Shown here: one piece after another, positions 1 to 13,244 of the stretch
Position numbering within the stretch: position 1 is the first letter of the stretch
Layout of the letters: the number at the start of each line of letters is the position of its first letter
The notes under the pieces: generated by a model
What the model was told of the DNA's origin: nothing
Seen by the model: only the letters and a program-made list of their open reading frames with translations
Database searches by the model: none
Position numbers and translations under genes: made by a program
From: Tanytarsus gracilentus
Taxonomy: Eukaryota > Arthropoda > Insecta > Diptera > Chironomidae
Direction: 5' to 3'
DNA length: 64,000 bases
Assembly (NCBI GenBank): GCA_038502055.1
Contig: JAXRKN010000037.1
Span: 4,402,001-4,466,000, forward strand

Positions 1-2065
1 CATATCGCATCAGGAGAGGGTTTCTTTATTTAGGAAATATGTGCAGAATGAAAAAGCTGTTTTGGGATTGTGTGGTGAGTCAAGAATTGTAATGTCTTCT
101 TTTTGTTTTGATAAACTTATTTGCCAGACATCTTATGTTGAAAGAGGCCTTAAAAGCCTTTTGATAAAAGAGAGCGGTGAATGAAATTATTTTTAACAAA
201 AAAATTTGCATCAAAAAGAAAAGCTAAACACTTTGAAAAGCTTAAATTAAATAAGTGACAGATGCAAACTTGCAATTTTTAGAAAAATGCTTAGTATTTT
301 TTTTTATTTAATTTAAAGATTCTGCCTATGCAAGCAGTTCAGCACTCGTTACTGTACATCGTGATAGAATCGTAGAAGACGGTTATCGCAATTTGGCAGC
401 GCTTCCCGCAAGAGCACTCAAAGGAATAATTCGTGTTCGATTCATTAATATTCAAGGTCTCGACGAAGCCGGCATAGATCAAGATGGTGTTTTTAAAGAA
501 TTCCTCGAAGAGACTATTAAAAGGGTTTTCGATCCATCGTTGAACCTGTTTAAAGTCACAGCTGAAAATAGATTATATCCGAGTCCCACGTCGTATTTGC
601 AAGAAAATCATTTGGTATGAGAGATAAAATTTAATGTAATTTAATCTCATTAATTTTCTTAAACAGCAATACTTTGAATTTGTGGGTCGAATGCTGGGAA
701 AGTCAGTGTATGAAGGTATCCTAGTGGATGTTCCATTTGCCAGCTTTTTCCTCTCTCTCGTCCTCGGGCAGACTCAACAGGCTCTTTATTCATGCATCGA
801 TGAACTGGGATCACTCGACAAAGAGCTTTATAAAAGCCTCACATTTATCAAACACTATGAGGTAAAATTATTTAAAAAATCATTTCCTTTTATCTTTATA
901 CATTGATACATATTTTCCTTTAGGGTGATGTAAATGACTTGGACTTGACGTTTAGTCTGGATGAGGAAGTAATGGGAAAAGTGGTGAACCACGAGCTGTT
1001 TCCCGGAGGAAGACTGACTGCTGTTACTAATGAAAACAGGTAAGATTATGTTTATGAAATAGATTAATATTTAATGTAAACACTTTGAAGTTTTCTACGA
1101 ATTATTTTTAATTAAAAAAATCATTAATCGCAAATGTTTCAATAATTATTTCAGGATAAATTACATCCACAGCATGGCGTTTTTCCGCATGCACACTCAA
1201 ATTTGTGAACAAACTTCCGCATTCATTCGTGGATTTCGAAGTATAATTAATCCAGACTGGCTTTCGTTATTTTCAACAAATGAACTGCAGCGTTTGATTT
1301 CAGGTGAATTCATTATGCATTGATTTAAAAAATTCATACGTTTTAAATCTCTGGGGAAAAAAGTACATCATTCCAAATAATCGTATTTTTGTTTACAGGT
1401 GATACGAGTCCTCTTGATTTAAAGGATTTAAGGCGGAACACACAATATTTTGGGGGATTTCACGATTCACATCGTGTCATTAATTGGGTATGTTAAAGTG
1501 CTTTAAACGTAGACCTACATTAAGTGACCTTTTTCTCGCTCATTTCACAGCTGTGGGATATTCTAGCAAAGGATTTCAGCGAAGACGAGAGGCGGTTATT
1601 TTTGAAATTTGTCACTTCGTGCTCAAGGTAAATCAATATGACATATGGGTCCGCATATATTAACCTTCTTCTCGCTCCTTTTGTCCTTGAAGTTGCTCAA
1701 TGTTGATACAAAATTTTCCTATTTTCTTTACTCATGCTAGGCCACCTCTGCTGGGGTTTTCACACATGGAGCCACAATTTAGCATACGATGTGTTGAAGT
1801 GTCTGAGGAGGAAGATGTCGGTGACACGATTGGGAGCGTGATTCGGGGTTTCTTTACAATACGCAAGAAAGAACCTCTCAATCGTCTTCCCACATCATCG
1901 ACGTGCTTTAATTTGCTCAAGTGCGTAATATTTCTTGATTTTCGTTTAGGTCAGAAAATAATTTTATTCTATATCAACAGATTGCCGAACTACCAGAAAA
2001 AAGCCACTTTAAGAGATAAACTGCGATATGCCATCAGCAGCAATACTGGATTTGAGCTTTCATAA
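1..2065 (+). CDS. UBE3B: HECT-type E3 ubiquitin ligase, UBE3B-like, 3' part
   Basis: Exons 1-74, 319-614, 667-861, 924-1039, 1155-1303, 1399-1487, 1551-1627, 1741-1920, 1981-2065; phases agree throughout. The joined C-terminal 419 residues cover the whole HECT domain: the N-lobe (FEFVGRMLGKSVYEGILVD) and the C-lobe ending in NTGFELS. The catalytic cysteine sits in LPTSSTCFNLL, 33 residues from the C-terminus (codon 1904-1906); it takes ubiquitin from an E2 as a thioester and passes it to substrate. The ending and the GFFTIRKKEPLNRLPTSSTC stretch resemble UBE3B more than UBE3C. UBE3B proteins are about 1000 residues with an N-terminal IQ motif; that part lies upstream of the window. A polyadenylation signal AATAAA is at 2114-2119. 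Nothing in the HECT domain looks broken. Confidence 0.93.
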
Positions 2066-3197
2066 GAGAGAAAAAAAAGGCAGATGATGCTTGACGGAAA
2101 ATGTACTGTGATAAATAAATTGGAGATTCACCTTGAACAAACGGATTGCTGATTGAAACTTGCACACCGTTCATTTTTGTGAATCTTATGTTTTTTGGAA
2201 TTTTGTCCGACGCGTGTGCAACCAAAAAAAATATGAAACAATATAAAAAATATTTTATTTCTATCGTATTTAGAACATTTATATAAATATATCTAAATTA
2301 AAGTCAGGAAAGGAAAAAAGCTGTCGAAATGAATATAGTTATTTTAAACAATGAAAATTTATTGATATTTGATTAAAAGTGTATACCAAAATCGATTCGT
2401 TTATAATTGTTTGATATTCAATAAAAATTATGTGTACGTGGAATAAATTTGTCAAATCGAATGATCATGTCACCCTGAAATTGTATATCAAGAAATTCGA
2501 CGATTCATTATCATGACAAATTTTTTTGTCTCAATTTTAATCAATCAAAAAAAATTGTGTCGCATTAGGTTATAAATTCAATCATGCTTTAAGTAAAGTT
2601 CATCTTTGTAATTTTTTTGTCAATGCGATAAGCCGCATGCTTTTATAAATGAGCAATTTGAACTCACCCTTATCAGCTACCTAAATTCGTCACGTAAAAC
2701 TCGAATGACGAATGTCAAAAAAAAACTTTCAGATAATTGTTAAAAAAGTCGTACTTACTCGTTAAAATGGCTTTCTTCGCATGTCTTCTTATTATTTCTT
2801 TAAAATAAATTTCTGCCATCAACTTCGTTTGCTTCTTTACACACAAAAGTCACAAAACATTATTCAAGCCTCGAACAAAAAAGTTTGTTCATGTGAGAAA
2901 TTGAAAGAGATTATTCGAAATGTCGTGCACCAATTGCGATGATTTTAAAAAATTAATTCCAATACGAAAACATTTGCTTGAAGAATTCGCACAAGATTAA
3001 AAGATTTCAACACGCAAAAAAAATGTTAGAAAAAGTCAAAAAGTTTCCATGTTTAAAAATTACTTTTTTATTTGCGGGAGACAAAAAAGTTTTCATGTGT
3101 CAAAATTGTTTAAAGAAGAAAATCTAAAATTAAGGCATCTAGAGTAATTAAATTAAATACATGCAGGATTTAAGCTTAAGGAATTTAATTTAATTTT
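2066..3197. other. Intergenic, convergent gene ends
   Basis: AT-rich spacer holding the UBE3B 3' UTR on the plus strand and presumably the 3' UTR of the secreted repeat protein on the minus strand. I see no further coding or structural signal. Confidence 0.6.
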
Positions 3198-4498
3198 CTA
3201 TTTGCCGGAATTGAAAGTTTGTGTTCCAGCTGCTGCGTTAGATGCACTTCCTGAGAGGCCTTGTTGAGGGAAGCCATATGGGCTGAAGCCACCGCCGCCT
3301 GAGTTGAAGGTTTGTGATGAAGCAGCGGCATTAGCAGCACCTCCACTGAATCCACTATTTTAAATCAATTAATTAAATTAAATTTTTTAAAATTTAATTT
3401 TATAAATTTACCCCAAGCCTGAGTTGAATGATTGAGTTCCAGCAGCAGCGTTGGCGGCACTTCCTCCGAATTGTGGCTGACCGAATCCACCGAAACCAGA
3501 GCTTTATGTAAAGAAATAGAAACAATGTGTTAGTTAAAAATTAACAAGTTTTCATGTAAGCTCGTGCGTCGAGTTTATTTCTTGGAAATAAAAATTGCAT
3601 TGAAAACAAGAATCTATCGACCATGATTTCCTTCATCCTTGAACTTCTCGCGTGCACATACTATTATTTTTTCTCTCTCCATCATAAAATAGTCTTTGTG
3701 GTAAGAACTCGTGTCTCACGATGCGTTGAGAAGCCAACAATAAAAAAAAAAGTAATAATACATTTTCCAGTTTCTTTTACGTTTTATGTGCTTCGGTCAT
3801 TCCACTTTGTATTTATGCAAAATGACTTATTTTACTGCTACAGCGATTTTGCATAACTCGTCTAAAATTTCCAAAATTATAATTTCCCTTTTCCCCATAA
3901 AAAAAACTTTCCTTTTCATCGAAACTTTTTCCCACTCAAACCTAAGTGCTCTAAAGCTTCAAACAGTTTAACAAAAGTTTGTGTAATAATTTATTATCTT
4001 GAATTAAAATTATTCGAGAGTAAAAAGTTTTTGCAAGCTTTTGTGAATTTTGAGCAAGATTCATCGAAGCTTATGATTTTTATCAAAAAAGTATTAGATC
4101 GCTCTTAATAAACTCGTCGAGTGCTTCAATTTTCAATATATTTCTATTTCGGCTATCACCATGCAATATATTTTTTAGAATTATTTGATTTCTTATAAAA
4201 CGAGCACGCGCAATTTTTCTCTTTCCTGCTAAGCAATAATTTAATAAAAATCAAGGTCGTCCCTTATTTATTTTGATGCCCATCAAGTGTATGTTGACGA
4301 TTTATGGAAGACTTACTTGAATGACTGGGTGCCAGCAGCAGCGTTTGAGGATGAACCTCCGAATTGAGGCTGACCGAAGCCACCACCGAAACCGGGACCG
4401 CCGCCGAAACCTTGACCTCCGAATCCACCGGGACCTCCAAATTGTGGTCGAGCGGCAACAGCGCAAATCAAAGCAAAAGCGACAACCAAGAATTTCAT
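3198..4498 (-). CDS. Secreted Gly/Ala/Asn-rich repeat protein
   Basis: Three exons on the minus strand: 4317-4498, 3412-3501, 3198-3354, in phase, giving 142 residues ending in TAG. Residues 1-16 (MKFLVVAFALICAVAA) are a classical signal peptide. The mature part is Gly/Phe-rich and carries four copies of a motif like GGSxxNAAAGTQSFNSG, with the variants SSSNAAAGTQSFN, SAANAAAGTQSFN, GAANAAASSQTFN and SASNAAAGTQTFN. Introns fall just after the SFN of repeats 1 and 2, so the repeats track the exons. The family was not recognised; such proteins in insects can be cuticular, silk-like or immune-induced, and the sequence does not choose. A TATA box lies about 90 nt upstream of the ATG. The first intron is 815 bp; open frames inside it are spurious. 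Confidence 0.82.
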
Positions 4499-4586
4499 TT
4501 TGTACTTTTTTTGAATCTTCTTCTCCTCTTAAATTGACACTGAGAAACTTTGAGTGAAACTAAGCTAAACGAAGAATCTCCCGGCA

Positions 4587-4594
4587 TTTTTATA
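4587..4594 (-). promoter_or_regulatory. TATA box of the secreted repeat gene
   Basis: TATAAAAA on the minus strand, with a TTAGTT initiator-like element about 31-36 nt downstream. The spacing fits a focused core promoter for the gene starting at 4498. Confidence 0.65.
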
Positions 4595-6661
4595 CTCGAT
4601 TTTTACATCTCTCCCCATTGATACAATGCTCTATGATAGCTGTATGTAAAGGAAAAAAACCAGAAATTTTCAACGACCACAAAGAAGCAACGACGACACT
4701 GCACATGGAAGAAAGAGAGTTCTCTTGATAAGAAAATTATAAAAAACATTGTTCAATTATGAACACACTCAGTAAGAGAGCTCAGAAGTCGTTGCAGATG
4801 CTTCATTACGTGTGTGAGAGTAATTTTAAGTTCAATTTGACGTTCATCTAAATCTTGTATTTTGTGATCAATGATTTTTTGCTAATTTAAATTTTTTGAA
4901 AGTAAAAAAATTTAAAATTCAAATAAAAACTTTCATTCAATTTCTTTTTCGTACCATTTTGATCTAATTTAAACAGCTTTTCAGTCAAAACATTAATTCT
5001 TAAACATCGCTCTCTTCAACATTCGCCCGAGAGAGCGATTCGGACGTCAAACTGGTTTTTAGTTTTAACAATGTACGACGCTCATGCGTTTAAAATATAT
5101 TTTAGTGATAATTAAAAAAGTAAACATGCATTTCTGTCTCTTGCGTAGCTTGTGGTGAACCAGCAGAAAATCCCATTTGATTATCGTCAGGAAATTCCCC
5201 AACAACTTTTATATAGGTTTTAAATATTTTATGACGATGAAATTGAACGGGAAATGACTTTAAGGGCATCTTTATCGGAGCGGTAAAGCTTGCGAAATTA
5301 ATTTTATTACCTATGAAAATTAACAATCGGAAAGAAAGTTGATTTTTTGATCCCTTTCACTCTCAAAAATTATGTTTTAATTTTTTTTTGTTAAAAAATT
5401 TTTGTCAGGAAACTTTTCTGTCGCTTCGTTTGGCCCAAAATCAAATTATGAAATTAAATTTTTATTCAGCATAAAAATCAAGAATGAAAATTATTCTTCT
5501 CGCAAGAAAGTCTGTGTGCAATGTAAATTATAGAAAATGAGATGCGTAGGATGAGAAATAAGAAAAAGAAGAAATTGAATCATAAAAAACTTGTTGCTAT
5601 TTTTCTATGTAAAAGATGTTCTCGTAGAAAAAAAACCTGATTTCTTCCCCCACTCTCATATTCATCCCATTTCAACTTTCATAAGGCTTCTTCACTCTCG
5701 TTTTGCTCTATTTTTATATCGAGAAATAAATTTCTTATGATGTGTATTATGTCTGGTATGAGCTAAAATACTTTCCTTCAAACCTATAAGAAACTAAATA
5801 ATTTTGTATTTATTTTTTTAAATTTAAAATTTTCTAGATAGATAAATAGATGACAAAAATAACACATGAACTTAACCTCAATTGAGAAATTTCATCATTA
5901 AAAAATTAGAACTTTTCTTTTAAATTTGTTCAGAACGGAAAATTCTAAACAAACTTATCGAATTCAATTTTAACCTTCAAACTTCACACATGCTCTGGTA
6001 ACAGAAATCTTATGATTAAATTCCTGATCATTTGAAAATTCATGAAAAACTGAAAAATAAGTTTCAAATTTATTTGACATGCGAATTTGTGAATTTCACA
6101 TTTGAATTCCAAACGACTCCCACAATCCGTACAAAATGTATAATTCAAAACCAGGAATTGACCTACGGTTATTTTGATGAAATATCATAGAATCTCTCAT
6201 GTGACTGGTACATGAATAAATTTGCATGTTGGACGAAACCTTCGAAGAAAAATCCAATTTCCTACACAATCAAAAAAGGCATGCTTAGCTTCTAATTGAT
6301 TCATTTATTATCAATTTTTTCTTCTTCTTTTGCAATCGCTCTCATAATAAACATACAGCTCAGCTCATTTTGTCAAAATAGAATGATTAAAAAGGTTCAT
6401 CGCCTTCACAATAAATAATTTTTTGTGATAGTTTGTTGGAAATTAAGAAATGAACTTCGCGCTAATGATAATCTCATGACCTGATGTTTATAGACAAGCG
6501 GACCCTTATTTGTTCCGAGAATGATGATTTTTAAATAATGAAACCTTTAAAGTTGGAGATTTGTGTCAAGAGTAAAAACGTACAAAATGTTTTGCAAGCG
6601 GTCATCGTCATTGGTTTTACTTAGAAAATTCTATCGCAAGTCAATTTTTTTTCGGGGACAA
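4595..6661. other. Gene-poor AT-rich spacer
   Basis: About 2 kb between two minus-strand secreted-protein genes. It contains no ORF with family resemblance, no tRNA-like arms and no clear repeat. It presumably holds upstream control DNA of the first gene and the 3' UTR of the next. Confidence 0.5.
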
Positions 6662-7460
6662 TCAATGCAGCTTCTTTTTGGACTTCGATGATGGCGCACC
6701 ATAGGCTGTCGCTCGTGAACTTGCGCTTCCACCTTTTTTAAATAAAATAAAATTTGATTAAATTTATTCAAATTTGCACGTAAATCAGTTTTAATATTTT
6801 TGCGTGCGTTCGAATGAATTTTAAAAATTAATCTCACCTTTACCTGTTGAATAACTATTTGCAATTGCGACCACACCGGGATTACCGCCAAAATTAATTG
6901 GGAAATATGTGACGCCACTGCCAGAGTCGCCCTTTGGTTGTTTCACTTTAGATCTAGTTGGTGTCTGTTCTTCTTCATCCTCAAGTTGTTCTTCATCTCT
7001 CGATGGCGGCACAACATTTTCTTGTGGATCAAATGACTCCGGTGCATCGTTTTGCGCCTCATTGGAATTACTTTGCTGTCCTGCCACAGCGATTGAGGTT
7101 GAGTGTGCGGGTGATCGATTTGAATTTTCCTGCGATTCTTGATAATCATTTTCGGCGTCTTCGTCATCGACATCTGGTTGAAATAGAAAATTAACTTAGC
7201 CTTTTATTAAATTTAAAGTGCTTACTTCTAACGTAAGAGTCAGTTGAGATTTTTTTGCCGGCAGCGTAAAGACTTGTTGCTGCCTGTCCCTGTCTCCTGT
7301 ACGACTTGACCGGTTGACTCGCGTAATGCATCACAAATGCCCTATGACGATAATAATCGGGCTGATAAAGCACCATTCTACCGCCATTCTGAACTGGCCA
7401 CGCTGAGATCACTTGGAATGCACTAATGGCAATCAATAAAAATCCAATGACACACTTCAT
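6662..7460 (-). CDS. Secreted acidic/low-complexity protein, family unknown
   Basis: Exons 7226-7460, 6838-7173, 6662-6732, in phase, 213 residues. The start at 7460 gives a signal peptide (MKCVIGFLLIAISAFQVISA) followed by a Tyr/Arg-rich stretch (YQPDYYRHRAFVMHYASQPV). Exon 2 encodes a disordered acidic segment rich in D/E/N/Q, then a conserved-looking end, FPINFGGNPGVVAIANSYS, that runs across the last splice into TGKGGSASSRATAYGAPSS with a basic KSKKKLH tail. The pattern of small residues around VAIANSYSTGKGGSAS recalls short secreted dipteran proteins of unknown function, but I cannot name the family. A TATA box and an initiator lie 85-125 bp upstream of the ATG. Confidence 0.78.
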
Positions 7461-7545
7461 ATTTTTAAATAAATAATTTTTTTATCACTTTTTTAATTTT
7501 GAGAGCTTCGGATCAACTCTCTCAACCACACAATGGACAACAGCT

Positions 7546-7584
7546 AACTGATGGATTGATTGGAACATTCCTCTGATATTTATA
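7546..7584 (-). promoter_or_regulatory. TATA plus initiator core promoter
   Basis: Minus strand TATAAATA at 7577-7584 and an arthropod initiator TCAGTT at 7546-7551, about 33 nt apart. This is a textbook focused promoter for the secreted-protein gene whose ATG is at 7460. Confidence 0.7.
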
Positions 7585-8310
7585 CATGTCACCTTTAAAG
7601 AACATTTTGAAAGAATAATAAGAGTTGCGACTATAATAACGAAGACAATTCGTCTTTTCATCGAGGAGAACGGATCCATCCGTTAATGTATAGAGAAGAG
7701 AGAGGTAATTTGGTATGCAGTGCATATTACAGCTGATTTATACGATTTGAAAAGCGCTAAAAATTTAAATTTGTAAAGAACTTCTTCTTATCCATGACAT
7801 CTGCTATTATCATTCTTTCATTTCGAATGTACTTAATATTTCGTGTACATTCACGAACTAAAATCTCTCAGCTTTTCTTTTGACGAGCTGGTCGTTGAAA
7901 AAATATTTAACCTCAAAAAATTTCAATTATTAAGGAATTATTTTCATTTTAAATGATCTTTATTTTATTGTCCTTGTCTTGGAGTAGAAAAACATTTCCA
8001 TCTTCGATAAGCACGTGGGATGCTAATTGCTGCTTATTTTTTTTGTGTTCGTACGTCAAATTGATTTACGAGTCTCGAGTGAAAATTTAGTTTTCCTTTT
8101 TCTTTGTATATTTTTTTGTTCGAGAAATACAATTCATCATTAAAAAGAGAGTGAGTGCAGAGCATGCAAAAACTCAAGAACTTTCTATAATTCAAAAGGG
8201 TAAAAACATAATGCTAATGCGTAAAACTATAAAACTTTATTTTTTTGGGTTTAATTAAATATTTTTTAGTGTAACCCACGAAGGGGTGTAACACATATAT
8301 GCGCCTATTT

Positions 8311-8995
<685 letters not shown>

Positions 8996-11900
8996 GATCA
9001 TTTTTTTGACGTGGACACAATTTTTCATCAAGTTAATTTTTCCTGTATCTCTTCATGTAGAAAGTATAAAACATTTTCATGAAATCTGTCGAGCTTTAAA
9101 AATGAAAAACATTCAAAATTTAAAATTAATCAGACGGAATTTTTACAATGAAAAATTTATTTTTACATTTTAAAAAAAATTATGCGAAAACGTGTAAAAA
9201 TACATTTCATTCATAATTTTTAACGAGTTTTTTAAATAACAAAAATTGAATTTTTTACTTCTTAACAAAAGCTCATAACAAATTTGGTTAGTCTATAGAA
9301 CTTCCTAGAAATTTGTCAATTTTTAATAATTTTATATAAAAGCTTTGTTTTAAAATATTTTACCGGCGCTTTTTCGTTTGATGTTCAATTACCTGGACAT
9401 AATTAAATTACGTAAAGACAAAAAGCTTAAATTCTAGGAAGAGTTTGGAAAAATTCAACTTTGAAAATTCCTGAAATTTTAACTCCGCCCTCTTGACTGT
9501 AATTAACGGTAATTAACTTTAAAACTCGTGTTTGTGAAAATATACGAGAGACCCTTTAAATTTGTCAAAATTGATTAAGAAAAGGTTCATCATCCAGTCC
9601 CTTTTTTATCTCGGTTCTTCCTACAAGTCACTTTTATTGGAAGGGCATTTATTTTGGGAGAGCTTGATGCTAAATTCCTTGATAAAAAAAAATCCTGATG
9701 AAGGTCAAAAGTTAAAAATTTCCTCATCTTAAAAAAAATGTGATAATTATTAAAAAAAATGTTGACAAGGGTAAAATGCGTACATGTGGGTGTCCGACGT
9801 CCTGTAGAAAAGCAATCTGTGACTTAAAACAAAGCTTAAATAAGATCAATTTTTCTTTTCAATTCATGATAAGAAAGAATTTCGTCAAATTGATTTCAAA
9901 CTTCCGAATCTTTTGATCTCGAAGACACACGCTTCAAAAAGTTTATTTGTTATGAAAGCATTAAGCGTGTTGAGATGAAAAAATTCTTCAATATCCCTCC
10001 ATAAACAAGGATACTGTGCTGATGAAAAATAATTTGATTTTCTTTTTGATAGCAAATTTATTTTTCACCGCATGGCACAGAAAAAAAACCTTAAAAGTCT
10101 TTAAACGCGCAAAAAAAATTTAAAACGACTGGAGTCATGTTGATGTGCACACGTTGCTGGATACGTTTAATAAAAATATAAAAAAATTACGTTGCCAATT
10201 TTTGAGATCGCAAAAATTACCTAATCTTCGAATAACTCGATGGGAATAATTGCAAAGTAAATAAATTATCCCTCATAAAAATTTTCGACACTTTTAAATT
10301 TTAGGGCAAGACCTTAAAACATGGTTGAGGTGTTAACAAGAAGATTGAATGTTCAAAGGCAATTTTCCTTATGCCCACACAAAGAAATTCTCGCTTACCC
10401 ATCATCTCATCATCATCATTGAAGCATAATTTTGCAAATAGAACGAAGCTCGGTTAAATATAGAATTCAGAGAAAAAAAAATAATTTTCTCGCACGCTCA
10501 AAGCTTAAAGGATATTTTCGCGAGCATGCCTACATAAGCGTTTTTTTTTGTCTCTGCAATTTTCTCAAGAAAGTGTCAGTCATGTAAATTAATGTGCAAG
10601 TCAACCTTTTATTGCTATGTGACATCCATAATGAAGTGTAAGCGTGACAAGAAGGGAGGAGTGAGAGAATATTGGGAGCACGTGTTCAAAATTTTATTTT
10701 TTCGACCGTCTTTAAGTTAACGAGCAACTATAAAAAGGCGAATCTGGTTGTCAAGTGCGAAGAAAAATAATGGTGCAAAGTTATGACGGAATGTCTGGAG
10801 ATATGATAACAAAAAAAAATGTCAAACATTGAATAATAAAAAAATTAATGGGATTGTCATTAAATTCACATCGTTTATTGGTGCGTTCTGAATTTGAATA
10901 AAAATCACCGTTCAAATCCGCATCTGACTCACAAGAGTTCTGATGTCTCGTTACTCACGTACTTGTCAATGAGAATAAATTAGAAGACTTTGAGACACAT
11001 GAGGTGCTGTGAGAAGTTGTCGCTACAGTAAGCAATTTTTCGCATTATTCCGCTCACGTCGTCGACTTCCATTCAATCGGATTCTTTCTTTTTTTTGCAA
11101 ATGTTTTTTCAGGCCTTATCTTTCGATCTCGAAGAGGATTTCATTCATAAAAACCGATTCAACTGCTGATCTAGATAACACCCATATAGAATATTTATAT
11201 TTTCTGCGAAAATAAAAATTGAATTTTCAAATTTCTGAGAAAATAAAAATTGAATTTTCAAATCAGACATTTCAGTAAATTGATAAGATCAATAATATTT
11301 AAATCGTAAATTTTCAACTTTAAAAACTGTTAGTTAAAAAAATTAATATTTTTGCGACCAACACGTGTTATAACGGTTTTTTGATTTCCCTGGAAAAAAA
11401 GTCTAATTAATTTAATAAAATCATAAAAAGTCCTTGTTGCTCTGAAACTTCGAAGCGTTAAAATAATGAAACCATTCGCAAAATTCAGAGAAATCTGAAA
11501 CAAACAAGCGACATATTATGTAAAGTTTATAGGCTCAACAAAATTATTGAAACACCAAATTTTACTTTAATAATTTAATCGTTCTAAGCTGTGATAATAT
11601 GTGAAGCAATAACCAATTAATTTGTTTTGATTTTTAAATTTTTAAGAGCTGACATCGCATTAATTTATTTTCGCAAATGTATTATTCTCGAATGTTTTAT
11701 AAATATATTTTAAGGAGGTTTGTTGAAGCCATTCTAGGAAATATTTTCAAGGTAAATTAAATTGTTTTTTTTGATAGCAAAAGAACAGCTAATATTTGAT
11801 TTAGGAAAATTTTTCACCATCGCTCTTCGCTGTGTCATGACGTCACAAAATGCCCAAAAAGAAATAATTTTGGGTTTTTTTCTCTCTTCTGATAATACAA

Positions 11901-12027
11901 AAAGTAAAACAAGTTTTTCAACTTCTTTCACAAAGCTGCATTTCGGGAATTCTATAAAGTAAGCTGATGTTTAGCGAGCGCTTGTTATTTCGAAAAATCA
12001 TCCAACGCCATCGCATTCCTTCTCAAA
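8996..12027. other. Gene-poor AT-rich spacer
   Basis: About 3 kb with no convincing gene. It contains a 31-bp tandem duplication near 11.2 kb and a TATA-like TATAAAAA at 10729-10736 without a usable ORF behind it. TATAAAG at 11953-11959, 70 bp upstream of the ATG at 12028, is a plausible core promoter for the next gene. Confidence 0.5.
11201..11262 (+). repeat. 31-bp tandem duplication, two copies
   Basis: Copies 11201-11231 and 11232-11262 differ at one base (TTTCTGC versus TTTCTGA near the start). This is a recent short direct duplication in non-coding DNA. Confidence 0.8.
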
Positions 12028-12536
12028 ATGAATCTTCGAATTCTTTGTTCAATTATTTTGGCATCGCTGTGTCAATTTGTTGTTAGCGCTCCTTTTAACA
12101 TGTTTGATAAGTGAGTGAATTTGTGGTTTCAATGAAAATTCATTAAAATTATTTCTAAATCTAGTTCACCAATTCATCACTCGAGTGCACAAGCAAACTC
12201 CAACGCTTTCAACAACGTCATTACTGGCGACCTCACTGGATCGAGTGCATCGAGTGGTAAATTTTTATTATTTTAATTTTATTAATTATAAAATAATTTT
12301 TAGCTCTCGCTCAGTCTTTTAACACGAATAACTTCGGTGCTTCGGCATCTCATAGTCAAAATCAAGGATTTTTATTCAACCGATTTGGCGGTATCGATGG
12401 TAATGCCAATTTTGCGGGTAGTCAAAGTTACACTTTTGGTGATAAGAAAATCAACGTTGCATACTCAAATGGCTTTTCAATTGGACCCGATGGACAGCCT
12501 TTGATCTCCAATGGGCATTCAATAACGTTCGACTGA
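12028..12536 (+). CDS. Small secreted Ser/Asn/Gly-rich protein
   Basis: Exons 12028-12110, 12165-12256, 12304-12536; phases fit; 135 residues. The signal peptide is MNLRILCSIILASLCQFVVS, cleaved near SAP. The mature chain alternates small polar and aromatic residues (ALAQSFNTNNFGASASHSQ, NANFAGSQSYTF) and ends SNGHSITFD. AQSFN and the alternating pattern echo the secreted repeat protein at 3198-4498 and loosely the glycine-rich domain of attacin-type peptides, but there is no specific match, so no function is given. A TATAAAG element lies at 11953-11959 and a polyadenylation signal AATAAA at 12629-12634. Confidence 0.82.
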
Positions 12537-13244
12537 AGGTGGTGATGATGATGATGTGGTAACAAAAAATAATAATTTAAAAGGAGCTTTAAGACTGTCT
12601 TTTGTGCACCATAAATTTTACTTGTGAAAATAAAACGTTGTCGCTGACGTTGGTTGTTCGGGTTACATTTTTCAGATAAATTTTTACATTAATGCAATAA
12701 ATTCAAAAACTCCTCCATTCATTGAAGAATTGCCACCCTTTTTTTAAACTTTTCTTTTAAAATAAAAAAGACGATATGCATGGATGGTTATAAGAGCTTT
12801 TGTTTGCATCCCGCAGCAAAATAAAAGGATCTTAAATTATGTTCCTGAAAATACTTGACGAGAAAAAAAAGAAATTTAAATGTAAGGGTTCGTGGCCGAC
12901 TCTTCTGTAGATAAGTACTTTTCCACTCAATTTAAGGGGGTGAAAGTGAAAAATTTACCCAACTTTCCAGTGGTTCTTAAATTAGATGAAAAATATTTTT
13001 CACTCACGGTTGAACAAGCAAAAAAGGATAACAAAAAATTTATCTTTATGAAATTCACTCACATAATTTTATTCTTTATATTATTTGAGGTTAAATGATT
13101 AAAATACAATCCACAATGATACGTTGTAATAATAATATGCCAAATGATATTTTCTCGATGCATATATGCTTACAAGATATTTCAGCAATCTATCAAATAT
13201 TGTGTAGACGTAATGCGACGCCAAGATTTATTTATTTTCAGCTC
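12537..13244. other. Intergenic, two convergent 3' ends
   Basis: This holds the 3' UTR of the secreted-protein gene and, on the minus strand, the 3' UTR of furry. A plus-strand frame near 12.9-13.1 kb lacks an upstream ATG and resembles nothing. Confidence 0.55.

Noticed and set aside
3623..3971. Two plus-strand frames inside the first intron of the secreted repeat gene
   Set aside because: Composition is low-complexity Phe/Lys/Ser; they lie inside an intron and resemble nothing.
10729..10860. TATA box followed by a short ATG frame (20 codons)
   Set aside because: The frame stops quickly, with no splice continuation and no family resemblance; a chance TATA is likely in AT-rich DNA.
10905..10935. 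GTTCAAATCC-like tRNA B box
   Set aside because: There is no matching A box or acceptor stem at tRNA spacing.
12892..13098. Plus-strand frame after the secreted-protein gene
   Set aside because: It begins at GTG with no ATG until near its end, has no splice support, and lies in overlapping 3' UTR space.
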